A DNA stretch of 64,000 nt from Leptobrachium leishanense. Lineage: Eukaryota; Chordata; Amphibia; Anura; Megophryidae. The DNA lies in contig CM019063.1 in assembly GCA_009667805.1 (NCBI GenBank), forward strand, positions 408,586,959 through 408,650,958. The letters are read 5' to 3'. The translations under genes were made by a program, and so were the position numbers. A model generated the notes under the pieces. That model was not told the origin of the DNA, made no database searches, and was given only the letters and a program-made list of their open reading frames with translations. Positions 34,274 through 45,766 of this stretch are shown one piece after another (within the stretch, counting starts at the first letter, position 1; each line of letters begins with the position of its first letter).

Positions 34274-36278
34274 CAGCTTAAAAGTTCTCTCTGCACCAAA
34301 TGTCCATGCTCATCATGTAGTGATCGCAGCACACTCTCCCTATGTTTAGTAGGGAGGAATAACTGTTGAATCTCTTCAGAGTTGGTTGAGGGGCCCCTTC
34401 GGTAGACCACCCCATCCAACATCTTTAACCGCTCCCACTCTTTGTAGACCAATCTGGCTCCACTCGGGGAGTTGGTTAACAAAATCTCTCGCTGGTTTGC
34501 AGACAGGGCCTTTATGGTCAAGGCAATTAAAGGGTCTCTGGCCTGTTCTGCTTTCAGGTCCTGTCTCGAAAAGGTAGGTAAACTTTCATCCCTTAACTGC
34601 ATAGGGTTACAGTAGAACTCAGGAACAGCCGCAGCCATAACTCCTATGGCCTCTGCTTCAATCCCTCCTTTGACCCGGCGCTCTGTTCCTTGACACAAAG
34701 CTTGCACCCCGTCTGGAGTCAACTGAGTCCATTCTGTAGTGTAGGGTCTTCTCGATAACGCATCAGCATCTCGATTATTCACCCCAGGGCGATACTTCAG
34801 GCTGAACCGAAACCCTGACAGAGCGGCCAACCACCGATGTCCCGTTGCGTCCAGTTTTGCGGTAGTAAGGATGTAAGTGAGAGGATTGTTATCCGTCTTG
34901 ATCACGAACTCAGCTCCATACAGATAGTCTTTCAACTTGTCCACCACTGCCCACTTCAAGGCTAGAAACTCCAGCTTGTGAGTAGGATAGTTCTTCTCCG
35001 AAGGCGCAAGGCTCCGGCTCACGTACGCCACAGGCCTCAGCAACCCACCATACTCCTGATATAGGACTCCTCCCAGACCTTCTCGGCTGGCATCCACATG
35101 TAGTTCATACGGCTTGTGAGGGTCCGCATAGGCCAAAACAGGAGCTCGGGTCAGGCTCTCTTTCAGCTTTACGAAAGCTCCTTCACATTGACTGGTCCAT
35201 TCACCTTGTATAGACTCTCGAGCTTTCCTTGGCCCCGGAGCTGACGGGTTTTTGTCAGAGACCTTACAGCCTTCTTCTGTGGTTTCCTTCTGCAGGAGTT
35301 TGTTCAGTGGTTGGGCTATTTTCGCGAATCCTCCCACAAATCTTCGATAGTATGAACAGAATCCCAAGAAAGATCTAAGCTCAGTGACGTTTCGGGGTCT
35401 AGGCCAAGAAGCTACGGCCTCCAACTTCCGAGGGTCTGTTGAAACACCTTCCGCTGAGACCACATGTCCCAGATACGTAACAGATGGTAGGCAGAATTGG
35501 CATTTCTCCAGAAACAGTTTCAGCCCCTCTTCATGGAGCCTCTTCAAGACCTTCTCCAAACGTTGCTCATGTTCTTCCAGAGTCTTCCCAAACACAATTA
35601 TGTCATCCAGGTACACTAATACTTCGATTAGATTCATATCCCCGACTGTCTTCTCCATCAACCGTTGGAACGTGGCTGGAGCCCCCGTAAGGCCTTGAGG
35701 CATCCTGTTGAATTCAAAGAACCCCAGTGGACAGATGAACGCAGTTTTCTCCTTGTCTTCAGGATGCATTGGTATCTGGTGATACCCACTTCGCAGGTCT
35801 AGTACACTAAACCACTTTGCTCCAGACAAACACTGTAGGGCATCTTCAATCCGAGGAGTGGCATACTGATCGGGGATGGTTCTCCGGTTCAATGTGCGAT
35901 AGTCTATGCATAAGCGGACAGAACCATTTTTCTTCCGGACCAACACTATAGGAGATGCATACGGGCTCCTGGACTCTTGAATCACCTTGGTTCTCTGTAA
36001 CTCGTTCAGCTGCTCTCGCAGATCATCTAAGTCTCCTAGCGGAACTCGCCTTGATCTTTCGCGAAACGGCTTGTCTTCTTGTAATCGAATGCGGTGTTCA
36101 GTACTCTTAGCTAGGCCCACATCGAACTCATCTTTTGAAAACAATTCCTTCCACTTTAGAACTTGAGACTGAAGACGTTTCTTCCATTCAGGTGAACTAG
36201 GAGCGTCCTTGGGGTAGAATCTTTCATCTGGAATCTCTTTACCCTCTCCCCTCCTGAATCGGTAGAGAGGGGTGTAGC
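34243..36278 (-). CDS. RT and RNase H of the PNMA-like element
   Basis: The main frame covers 36144-34243, and the same frame can be read upstream to about 36270 (DERFYPKDAPSSPEWKKR). RT motifs, numbered from 36144, are ASPIVLVRKKNGSVRLCIDY (64-82), VLDLRSGYHQIPM (114-126) with the first catalytic Asp, FNRMPQGLTGAPATFQ (145-160) and VLVYLDD (175-181) with the catalytic pair. RNase H follows (YELHVDASREGLGG, then FVIKTDNNPLTYIL, then YRPGVNNRDADALSR). The gene then enters the integrase zinc module and loses frame at HDEHGHLVQREL, near 34290. All RT catalytic residues are present. The order RT before IN is standard gypsy, unlike the element at 1788-5745. Confidence 0.88.
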
Positions 36279-36316
36279 AGACTCTACTTGCCCAATAGGC
36301 ATTCGTGCTTTAAGGA

Positions 36317-37275
36317 CTACTGGAAATCCGTCACGTTGCACACACTGACCGAGACTCTTCCTCGTGTTCTCTTCAGAGCTTTGGTGGAGATTATTTCAGG
36401 AATTACTTCGACTCCGGTTTCACTCCCATGATCAAAATCGGTTCCCAGCACCACATAGGGGCCTGGTTGCGATCCATTCAACTTGACTGAAGCCCGGAAA
36501 CTCGCTACTTCTCCTGCTTGCAGAACCTTCTCTGTTCCACCCAGTCTCCACAGTCTTCCCACCTCGGCAGGTGCCTTTCGTTCCTCGACCATCCTCTGAT
36601 AGACCCGACGTAACATTGGGTGTACTCCTTGAGTTGAACCTTCTTCCAACACAATAGGCGTCAGAAGACGCCGCACTAGGTCAGTATTCGTCCCCACTAT
36701 CAGGGAGCTTCTGCTCGCACCCGAGGGTCGAGGACACACAATAGCCAATGCATCACAACCCCCAGACTGCCCGATGACTTCAGATCCGATCTCCAACTTC
36801 ACTTGCAGGTACCTGTCATAAGGGAGTTTCTCAGTGCCGATACCCCATATTTCCAAATCCTTCAATTCTTGCAAAGGAATGTGCTTTAAGTGTTTCTCGT
36901 AGAAGTCTCTGTAGATCAATGTCACTTGAGCCCCTGAATCCAACAGGGCTTTGGTGTAGATTCCTTCCACTTGAATTGGCACGATAGGAGAAGGACCTAT
37001 CAGTTGGTCGGGAAACTTGGTGGCAGTATCCGGACACTTAGACCCAGTTTGTTGTACCCTGGCCTTTTTCTTGGCCCGTACAGGTTTTGGGTGTGCATTG
37101 CTTCCCCATGACGTAGACCCGGATGCTAAGGGAGTGACTCTTTCAGTCCTGGCAGGCTCTACAGTCGGCTCGGCTTTGGGCCTTTTCGCCCTCTTAACCT
37201 TGGCTTGATTTCTGGAGCGAGGTTCAACCCTCGGGCACTCAGGTTGCTCCTTCACTGGTGCCCTCTGGCGTTTCC
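36317..37275 (-). CDS. Protease frame of the PNMA-like element
   Basis: Open in the -1 frame relative to Gag. It overlaps the end of Gag and continues past its stop. A basic Lys/Arg/Pro-rich stretch (KVKRAKRPK ... RAKKKARVQQ) comes first, then the retropepsin domain with the D-S-G triad in KALLDSGAQVTLI (about 36920-36960) and ends in DALAIVCPRP and SSLIVGTNTDLVRRLL, the expected beta-strand and IGT-type helix region. The frame ends with a stop at 36317, but sequence of the same polyprotein resumes in another frame from 36341 (RDGFPVVLKARMPIG), so one frame break separates it from RT and a second lies near 36270. There is no ATG at its start, which supports entry by frameshifting. Confidence 0.82.
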
Positions 37276-38559
37276 CGCCGGTGAGGTAGATAACAGTCCC
37301 TCCAGAGCTTCCAACAGTCCCTTGACTCTATCCTTCTCAGGCTTTCGGCCTTTGCACTGTGCGCGGAAATGGCCCATTTCTCCACACCCGAAACATCTCT
37401 TCTTAGAGAGCGGAGACGTAGTTGCTTGTTGAGATTTGATTAAAGGATTTGGACCAGACGCCACAGCAACTCCCGTCGTCTGCATACCTGTGAGGAATTT
37501 CTGCATTTCTGCCTGCATCTCTGTCACCTTCATCAACACCTGGCACAGTTCCGCATGCGCTTGCTGCAATTCAACTTGAGCTTCCTGAACCTTCTTGACG
37601 GTCTTGGACAATTCACCCCGTTCAGGGAGGTTCGACTCTTTGGCAGCCTTCTCTGTAGATTTAAAAACAACTAGATGTTCTTGTTCGTCCTCGTCAGATC
37701 CATAGGTATCTAGAGAGTCGCTTTCAGGTTGCAGGCCGTCGTTATGTCTCACAGATTGTGCATAAGCCCTTTCCCCCCGCCTGAAAGATTTCTCTTCTAG
37801 TAAAGCCTCTTCCTCTCGTACAACTCTGATCAGTTCCAGGTACTTTAACTCTTGGTTACCTGCTCTGCTTCTCAGCTGCATCATCACTGGATCTAGAGGT
37901 TGAGAGCCCCTCAGGATCTGTTTTATTCGGATCTTATTTACTTCGGCCGGTTCGGCCCCTTTCTTCAGGAGTATCTGGTGTAGAATCTTATCCAGGCGCC
38001 TCATGTACTCGGTCATCCTTTCACCTCTTCTCTGATAGGTGTGTTCGTACTGATATACCAATTCGGCCGCCTTTTCAGTTCGCCCAAAAACTTCTTCAAG
38101 AACGTTTAAATAATCCAAAGCAGTACAATCTTTTCTACTCAGTTTTAGGTTTCTCACCGCTTCTGACGCAGGTCCCTTTAAGCTCTCGGTGATCCTTTGC
38201 TTTTTCTGGGCCTCAGGGACATCCCACTCATCCAGAGCCTGCATCGCCTGTTCCACCCATTCTTCAAAGGTTTCTTCTCCCGCCGGAGTTGGTACGTTTC
38301 CTGTAAAATTTCTTAACCGTCGATAACCGAAGTTAGTGTGAGGAGGGCTTGTTTTCTGACATTTAGCCAGTAGATCTCCAATAGCCACGATAAATTCAGG
38401 CCCTATCATGGCCAACGGACTAGGCGCGGAAACACTTGCGGATTCGCCACGTGGCGTACTTGGCTTAATTAGTTGGATTTCCACCTCTTCGACCAGTTTC
38501 ACGCTCGTGCCCTGAAAACATGGCGGAACACCCTTTCTCCATTCGAGAAGAACATACAT
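37252..38559 (-). CDS. PNMA-like Gag, main frame
   Basis: 435 codons ending in TGA at 37254-37252. Residues 2-33 (YVLLEWRKGV ... VEEVEIQLI) complete an N-terminal domain begun in the frame at 38741-38584. The capsid-type region (RRLRNFTGNVPTPAGEETFE, then WVEQAMQALDEW, ITESLKGPASEAVRNLKLS and LEEVFGRTEKAAELVYQYEH) matches the PNMA (paraneoplastic Ma antigen) Gag-like domain in motif order. A coiled-coil-like stretch (QAQVELQQAHAEL type) follows, then a CX2CX4HX4C zinc knuckle at C389, C392, H397 and C402. The likely true start is the ATG at 38741, in a different frame, so this copy is split. Gag would form the particle and package RNA. Confidence 0.85.
   Translation of the reverse strand: MYVLLEWRKGVPPCFQGTSVKLVEEVEIQLIKPSTPRGESASVSAPSPLAMIGPEFIVAIGDLLAKCQKTSPPHTNFGYRRLRNFTGNVPTPAGEETFEEWVEQAMQALDEWDVPEAQKKQRITESLKGPASEAVRNLKLSRKDCTALDYLNVLEEVFGRTEKAAELVYQYEHTYQRRGERMTEYMRRLDKILHQILLKKGAEPAEVNKIRIKQILRGSQPLDPVMMQLRSRAGNQELKYLELIRVVREEEALLEEKSFRRGERAYAQSVRHNDGLQPESDSLDTYGSDEDEQEHLVVFKSTEKAAKESNLPERGELSKTVKKVQEAQVELQQAHAELCQVLMKVTEMQAEMQKFLTGMQTTGVAVASGPNPLIKSQQATTSPLSKKRCFGCGEMGHFRAQCKGRKPEKDRVKGLLEALEGLLSTSPAGNARGHQ
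37270..37276 (-). promoter_or_regulatory. Putative -1 frameshift site G GGA AAC (gag-pro)
   Basis: On the minus strand the Gag frame reads ...GCG GGA AAC GCC..., so the heptamer G GGA AAC is in the correct phase for -1 slippage, 15 nt before the Gag stop. Slipping there leads directly into the open protease frame. The same heptamer serves the gypsy-derived genes PEG10 and PNMA3 and the gag-pro junction of some retroviruses. A short hairpin CGAGG/CCTCG lies about 35 nt downstream, and a pseudoknot was not assessed. Confidence 0.75.
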
Positions 38560-38741
38560 GTGAGAAGTATCTGGGTTTTTTTAATGTCCAGTATTAACCC
38601 CCGATGATCTGGTGCTAGCGTGGCCACGGCCTGGCGAATCTGATCTTCAGCCCAAGTGTCTGCTGGAATATCCATAACTATACAACATTCTGACTGACTA
38701 CTATGCTCCCCACACCACTCGGCAACAGTGTCTGGATCCAT
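38499..38741 (-). pseudogene. N-terminal part of PNMA-like Gag, shifted frame
   Basis: The first in-frame ATG (38741) gives MDPDTVAEWCGEHSSQSECC, then IVMDIPADTWAEDQIRQAV and GLILDIKK. Mammalian PNMA proteins begin in the same way, with a WC motif followed by an I-P-D/E pattern of an RRM-like fold. At a run of seven A residues (about 38578-38584 on the + strand) the meaningful frame switches to the one used by the main Gag frame. The annotated frame then runs on as an artefact to a stop at 38499. One missing or extra A explains the split. Confidence 0.75.
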
Positions 38742-38775
38742 ATTTAACCCTTTAGATGCGGTTTTTCCAGAGACT

Positions 38776-38797
38776 GGATCCCGGAAACGAGCCCCCA
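38776..38797 (-). other. Primer-binding site, tRNA-Pro-like
   Basis: On the minus strand the 5' LTR is followed after CG by TGGGGGCTCGTTTCCGGGAT. Its first 11 bases equal the complement of the tRNA-Pro 3' end and CCGGGAT also matches, but two extra T bases interrupt the pairing. A Gag ATG follows about 35 nt later, so the leader is very short. Confidence 0.65.
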
Positions 38798-38799
38798 CG

Positions 38800-39867
38800 T
38801 GTAGCGCTCACTCCCAGAGGAGCCGCTGAAAATGAACCACGGGTCAGTCTCCCCGCACTAGGGAATAAATATACTCCAACACAGTTGTGAGTTTTTATAT
38901 TTATATAGTTTACTAAAATATTTGAGCAGATGTTGAGACACGGTATTCACAAGTATTATTACAGTATTTTCGTATCCCGGTAAAACGCGTAGCGGAAAAG
39001 AAACGAAACACGAGGCTTCGTATTTCGGAAAATAAAATATTCGCAACCGAACATAAAAGCAATGCAATTTCCCGATAGTTCAGAAAAAGAAAACACGTAG
39101 CAAAACCCCGAACATACAATCCTTTCGTATTTCGGCAAACGCGCAACGGAAAAAGAGGAAAAATATATATTCGGAACGTATCTTTATTTTCAACCCCTAT
39201 TCCGATTCCTAAAAGAAAATGAGTCCTGCACAAGTTAAGTCCCAGGAGGTGAAAGGTGTATATGTGTGTGTGGTACCCGGGTACTGTTCAACTGGCCAGT
39301 GAGTTTATTTAGAGAAAGTCTTCGACTAGTCAGTTGGGGCCCTGTGGACTTTAAACAGAAAACAGCAGCTTGACCTTTAATCACAAACAGCCTTGGAGGC
39401 CTCTCACCCATCCGACGCAGGCTTTAGGCTCCGCTGACCCAGGACGTCTCTCCTCCGGATTTTGACTGGGGATACTAGCGGCCGGATCCGTTGTCTCACT
39501 TTATGCCGCTTGTCCAGCTCACCGCCTGCTCTCCGTTCGATTCCGCCGGTCTGCAGCAGTGTCTGGGCTCTGGCGAGTCTCCTTCTCCTCAGGCTAGGTG
39601 ACCCAAACCGGAACAACAGGTCTCCCTCAGGCTTTGGGCCTAGATTCTCCCGCGATCTCCTCAGTGCGTCTGCTTTCTCTGGCGCGCTCTGGAACTTTCT
39701 CCACGAGGCAGAGGATGTAAGTGTCCAGTCCCCACCCACTTCCTGTCTTCTTGCAAAGCATGCCGGGCATTGTAGTCCCAATGTCCAGTATCTGATCGCG
39801 ATCGTCTCCATCTTGTGGCCAAAAATAGGTACTGCCACAGCAAGATGATTTTTAACACAGCGCTACA
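38800..39867 (-). repeat. 5' LTR of the PNMA-like element
   Basis: A 1,068-bp partner of the LTR at 31505-32564 with the same TGTAGCG/CGCTACA ends. Transcription of the element would start in it and run leftwards on the minus strand. No clear TATA box was assigned. Confidence 0.93.
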
Positions 39868-40128
39868 CATGCATCTGAATTAATAATACGGTTGATCAAA
39901 AGGATAGCATTGTGGCTGCTCTGTTCAGCAATTCTGAATCATTTAACAAGCCTGAAATTTATACTAAAAGGAGGCTGAAACATCTTTTTTTTTTTGATAT
40001 TTCAAAATATTAAATGTCAATTACAGTTTATTCTGTGAAGAACAAACAGTAATTTATGTATACACTCATGGATAATAAATAGTCAAGTGAATTATTAAAA
40101 ACAACATAGCAATTTATGGCTTCGGTGG

Positions 40129-40561
40129 TAAGGCCGGGGTCAGACCAGCGCACTTTTAACGTGCGTTCTGGCGCACATAATTACGGCCGCACTAGCAGCA
40201 GATGACGGGCAATGACGGCCAATATATGATGTACGGCCGCACAAAAGTCCGGCCGTGCAACGCAAGTGGAATTTGAACGCATTTGTTTGAGAACGCTGAA
40301 CCGCTAGTACTGACGTACTGAGTGCGCAGCTGCGGCATAGCGGCGTGTTTGCGTGATTAGGAGATGTCAGACGCTGCTAATGTCCAGCCTACATAACGTC
40401 CAGACACCAAAAGAGTTTTATTGACGATCCGTACAAAATCACGCCCAAAAATGCGCGTCGTCTGACCGTTTTTGCGCATTCCGTGAAAAAATACATCAAT
40501 GCGTTCGGACGCACTTTTTCACGTTCGCGGGGAAAAATGCTTTCGTCTGACCCTAGCCTTA
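40129..40561. mobile_element. TIR MITE, TAAGGC-GGGTCAGAC family
   Basis: The left end TAAGGCCGGGGTCAGACCAG pairs with the right end GTCTGACCCTAGCCTTA. It is 433 bp, CpG-rich (GTGCGTTCTGGCGCACATAA) against an AT-rich background, and non-coding. No clean target duplication was found. Confidence 0.75.
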
Positions 40562-41059
40562 ATGATGAGGTAGAATGCTAGAATGGTTGGTTCTTATAAA
40601 GTATGCCAGGATACCACTGTTTATTGTTTGAAATGTGTTCTTTAGTTTAAAGTATTATTTGATATCTGATTATTTACAGCTACCTGTGTATTCAGTAGAT
40701 GGACAAAACAAATATTTGTTTTGGTTTTGCAATGGCACAAACCTGCTATATCAAGAATGTCTATTGACTTATAAAATCCATAGGCATAGCATTTTTAAAA
40801 CAATTATGTTGCCATAACTACTATGTATCCTGTTATTTCGTTACTTGTTCTGAATAAATTAGTCACAGCATCTGGCATGTCTCACGTTCCATGATTCACT
40901 TTATATATAGTAAAGCCTCTGTGCCAATTTGTTTTTTTTTTCTTTTTCTTTTTCTTTACAGTGAATATTTAGAATATTTCTATCTTGATAATGATTTCAC
41001 CTCACTAAACTGTGTCCAACTGTAAATACTGCTACTTTTATAGATAAAAGCTTGTATAA

Positions 41060-42264
41060 TTAACCCCTTAGTGACCGGGCGGTTTTACACAAATCCGTCT
41101 TTTAGTGACCGCTGCTGTTTTTACGTTTCTGCGCTGTTAGTGTTTAGGTCAAATTTTCCTCTTACTCGTTTATTCCACCCACACATATTATACACCCTTT
41201 TTCCCGCCATTAAATGGACTTTCTAGAAATACCATTATTTCCATCATATCGAATAATTTACTATAAAAAAAAATATGAAATATGAGGAAAAAAATTGTAA
41301 AAACACACTTTTTCGTAATTTAATCCCCAAAATCTACAACCACCCAAAAAGACCCCGGCTAAATAGGTTCAAAATTTTGTCCCGAGACTAGAAATACCCA
41401 ATTTTTACATGCATTTGCTTTTTAACCCCTTCACTGCTGAGACAGTTCACCTATGTGCACTGCGCTCATTCTGACCATTTTGTGCTAATTATTTTTAGAT
41501 GACAGCCTAGGTCCTATTTAATTAAACTCCCCCCAGACAAAAAAAACTTTTAAAAAAAAAACATTTTTTTATTTTATTATTTAATTATTTTTTTTAAAAA
41601 AACATTTAAAACCAAACCTGGTCATACCAAACCATAATCAGGCCTTTCAAATGATGTCAAATATGACCATCTAGCTGCCATGGATCGGGAGATATGGGGA
41701 TCCTTAGGATCCCCTTATCTCTACATGGCAGCTAGATGGTTAACTGGCCCACTGACATCCTCACACATATGGTGAGGTTGTCAGTGGGTGGGGGGGACCT
41801 GGAGGCTTGGCTGACATCCAAGATGTCAGCCCCCCTCCAGGTTTGAATCGCGTTTTGGCGCCAATAGCCGCCGAAACGTGATCCGGCGGTGAAACTGTTA
41901 ATGCCATACACCGCTGAAAAGGGGAGGCTCTCCCTCTCCAGCAGTGGAAACGGCATCTCCCTAGCTTCAATGGTTGGGGAGATAGAGGGCTCCGAAGGAG
42001 CCCCCCCTCCCCTCCATTGAAATGCATGGGGACGCCTGCTGATGACGTCACCACGCAGCGTGGCGACGTCATCAGCCTCGCCTGCCCATGTAAATCACAT
42101 GGGCAGGCTTCCTCCCTGCCAGATCGCCGTGGGATCCAGCGAGGGAGGTGAGTATCGGGCGGGAGGGGGATTAGGCGCCGCTGACGTACCCTGTACGTCC
42201 GCGGGTCTAAGGGAGACCTGTGGACAGGACGTACAGGGTACGTCAGCGGCCCTTAAGGGGTTAA
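41060..42264. mobile_element. TTAA-bounded MITE, CCCCTTA ends
   Basis: TTAACCCCTTAGTGACC at the left and GGCCCTTAAGGGGTTAA at the right give inverted CCCCTTA ends with TTAA at both borders, as in piggyBac/Kolobok-type elements. A second start, TTAACCCCTTCACTGCTGAG, sits inside at 41422 and may be nested (a possible end TTAA is at 41898). Internal palindromes include CCATCTAGCTGCCATG mirrored by CATGGCAGCTAGATGG (about 41668-41738) and GACGTACCCTGTACGTCC mirrored near 42226-42245. Confidence 0.7.
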
Positions 42265-42266
42265 AC

Positions 42267-43074
42267 GGTCTATTCACTAAGCACCGAACCTGCCACCGAA
42301 TATTGAATTTATCCGGTTTTGGTACAATTTCGAGGCAGTTCGTCTAGTCACCAAGCTGTCAGTTTGCCAAATACAGGCGAATTGACGGCGAAACACAGTG
42401 CAGTTCAACACAATTCAATGGTCTTCGGTGCCAGCGAAATTGTCCCACAGTGAAGTAATGGTGTGTCTATTCACAGAATGCCGAACTGCACTGAAATGTC
42501 GTTGAAATTACCTGATTGTAGGTTTTTCAGTTTGACCTGTTTAAACAGGCGAATCCCATAGGATTCAATGTAAAAACTTAATATCATTTTTAATTTTTTA
42601 TAAAAAGACTGTTTATTTTTTTCATTTTCAGCAATAAGTCTTTTTTCATTTTTTAAGAACACTTTTTTGTATTTTTTGACAAAAATTTTTTTCCCAACTT
42701 TCAAAAAGACGGGGTTTTTTTCTTCATTTTGTAACGGACATTTTAATTATTTTTTTAAAAGACCTTTTCATTGGTTTAAACACCTATTAGGAGAATAGGA
42801 GACTTCTATTTCTCCCCCCTTTATTTTGCAGTTTGGTGGAATTGTCCAAGGACACTTCGGCACTCTTCGGTGCTTTTGGGTGCTATTTGGCGACATTCTC
42901 CCAACTTCTTCATGGGGCTTCAGCTACACCAACTTCGACACACTACGGTGACCATACGGTGAATAGTGAATTCATAGAAATGTTGGGAAAATGGAATCGC
43001 TGAGGGCACCGAACCGTACCGAAGTGAAAAGCACCGAAATGTCCCTGAAATTTCAGTGCTTAGTGAATAGATCC
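42267..43074. mobile_element. MITE with CTATTCACTAAG ends
   Basis: The left GGTCTATTCACTAAGCACCG and the right GTGCTTAGTGAATAGATCC are inverted repeats. TTAAAC flanks both sides (42261-42266 and 43075-43080), although the left copy also belongs to the end of the previous element. It is 808 bp with poly-T/A internal tracts and is non-coding. From 43081 to 43409 nothing was identified except the splice acceptor. Confidence 0.75.
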
Positions 43075-43409
43075 TTAAACAAAAAAATTGCACAACGTGA
43101 CAGTGTAAAGGATAGTTTTAGTTTAATGGAGTCACTCAATTACCATTTTACATGTAATAAACACCATCCTTATTTTGGATATTTCATTTTTATCCATATT
43201 AGCTAAATGGTCTTATAGGAAGAAAATTAAAAAATTGTAAACATTCTAACTTCCTTTTTAAATGTCAATTTCCTGGAATATTTTTTATAAAACTTTCATA
43301 AACATTTAACATTTCATAAACCTTTTTTTTTAGATGTTGTCTCCTGAAATTTTCGCTGCCTTCCATTGAAATTGTTATATATGAGTTGTGATACTTATGT
43401 TCTTTTCAG

Positions 43410-43548
43410 GACAGGGTGTGGGCCAACGTTGGAAAGAGTTTGCACTGCATTATTGCGATGACAGACAGACTACTTGAACAAAGCAACAGCACAAATGAAG
43501 ACAGGATGGATAATTCCTCTTTGAACTGCACCACATCCCACATAAATG
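43410..43548 (+). CDS. INPP4B: INPP4B exon (second in window)
   Basis: A 139-bp exon entering in phase 0 and leaving in phase 1. The acceptor is TTCTTTTCAG and the donor GTATGT at 43549. It encodes [20 protein letters not shown], then [17 protein letters not shown] and NCTTSHIN. Joined to the previous exon it gives EYDEEEWDRVWANV, a block that is conserved across the INPP4 family and reads as WHEEEWEKVWLNV in INPP4A. This exon is closer to INPP4B. The Ser/Asn-rich tail fits the variable linker ahead of the next conserved block. Confidence 0.8.
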
Positions 43549-44083
43549 GTATGTTATGAGCAGTCCAGGTGAATCAAATGAAAAATATTACAATGGTCAG
43601 AAAAAATAATAAAAAGACCACTTCCTATTCCACTAGAAGCGCTGCGAATCAGCTTTTTAAAAGTATCTACTATCAGTACTGCTGGGTGTCTTCACTCTCT
43701 TCCACAAAGGCGATACTTCATGTAAAGAATTGTATTCTGCTTAATTTGTGGCTCTGTTACTCTACATTCCCTACAGAAATTATTTTGTAGCAAGAACACC
43801 TTAATATGAACTACGTTAGGTGTGTCCAGATAGTGACACGTTACTAACCCTTGGTGTCCTGCATACAATGTCAGCATATCAGAAACTTAATATAAAAATG
43901 AGGACTGCAGAACATATTTAATCAGAATATTTGATCAAAATTTTGCAGTGTGAACTAAAAGCCATCAAAAATGTAAGTAGTGCAAGTAATTGACTGTAAT
44001 TATATACATTTTATAAATGGAGAACTGGCCTACAGTAGGTGGAATATACACAGTGCAGGATATACAGTATATATATATATATA
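43549..44083 (+). other. INPP4B: Intron start, nothing identified
   Basis: The beginning of the 11.2-kb intron (43549-54701). It is AT-rich with a short AT microsatellite at 44068-44083 into which the Tc1 element inserted at TA. No exon-like sequence was seen. Confidence 0.5.
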
Positions 44084-45711
<1,628 letters not shown>

Positions 45712-45766
45712 TATATATATATCACTTTGGCTTAATATTGTCTTGAAAGAATAACATGTATACGGT

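Larger units (their letters stand above)
31505..39867 (-). mobile_element. Complete PNMA-like Ty3/gypsy LTR retrotransposon
   Basis: An 8,363-bp element bounded by CATG duplications (31501-31504 and 39868-39871). It is coded on the minus strand in the order 5' LTR (38800-39867), primer site, Gag with PNMA-type domains and a zinc knuckle, protease reached by a likely -1 frameshift, RT/RNase H, integrase, polypurine tract and 3' LTR (31505-32564). The LTRs differ by only about six substitutions and two small indels that I could find, so insertion is recent. Four single-step frame breaks interrupt Gag and Pol. There is no envelope gene. It lies in the first INPP4B intron in antisense orientation. 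Confidence 0.92.
9919..43409 (+). other. INPP4B: INPP4B intron, 33.5 kb, transposon-rich
   Basis: The donor GTAAGT is at 9919 and the acceptor TTCTTTTCAG ends at 43409, phase 0. The intron contains the hAT, Penelope-like, LTR and TTAA-type elements described separately. Stretches with nothing identified include 9919-12259, 13641-14924, 22210-22728, 23405-25693, 26667-27067, 31236-31500, 39872-40128 and 40562-41059. All are AT-rich with no convincing coding sequence. Confidence 0.75.

Noticed and set aside
38560..38590. A7 run as a programmed frameshift site within Gag
   Set aside because: The phase does not give a proper X XXY YYZ heptamer for the needed -1 shift (the preceding base is T), so a single-base indel is the simpler explanation.
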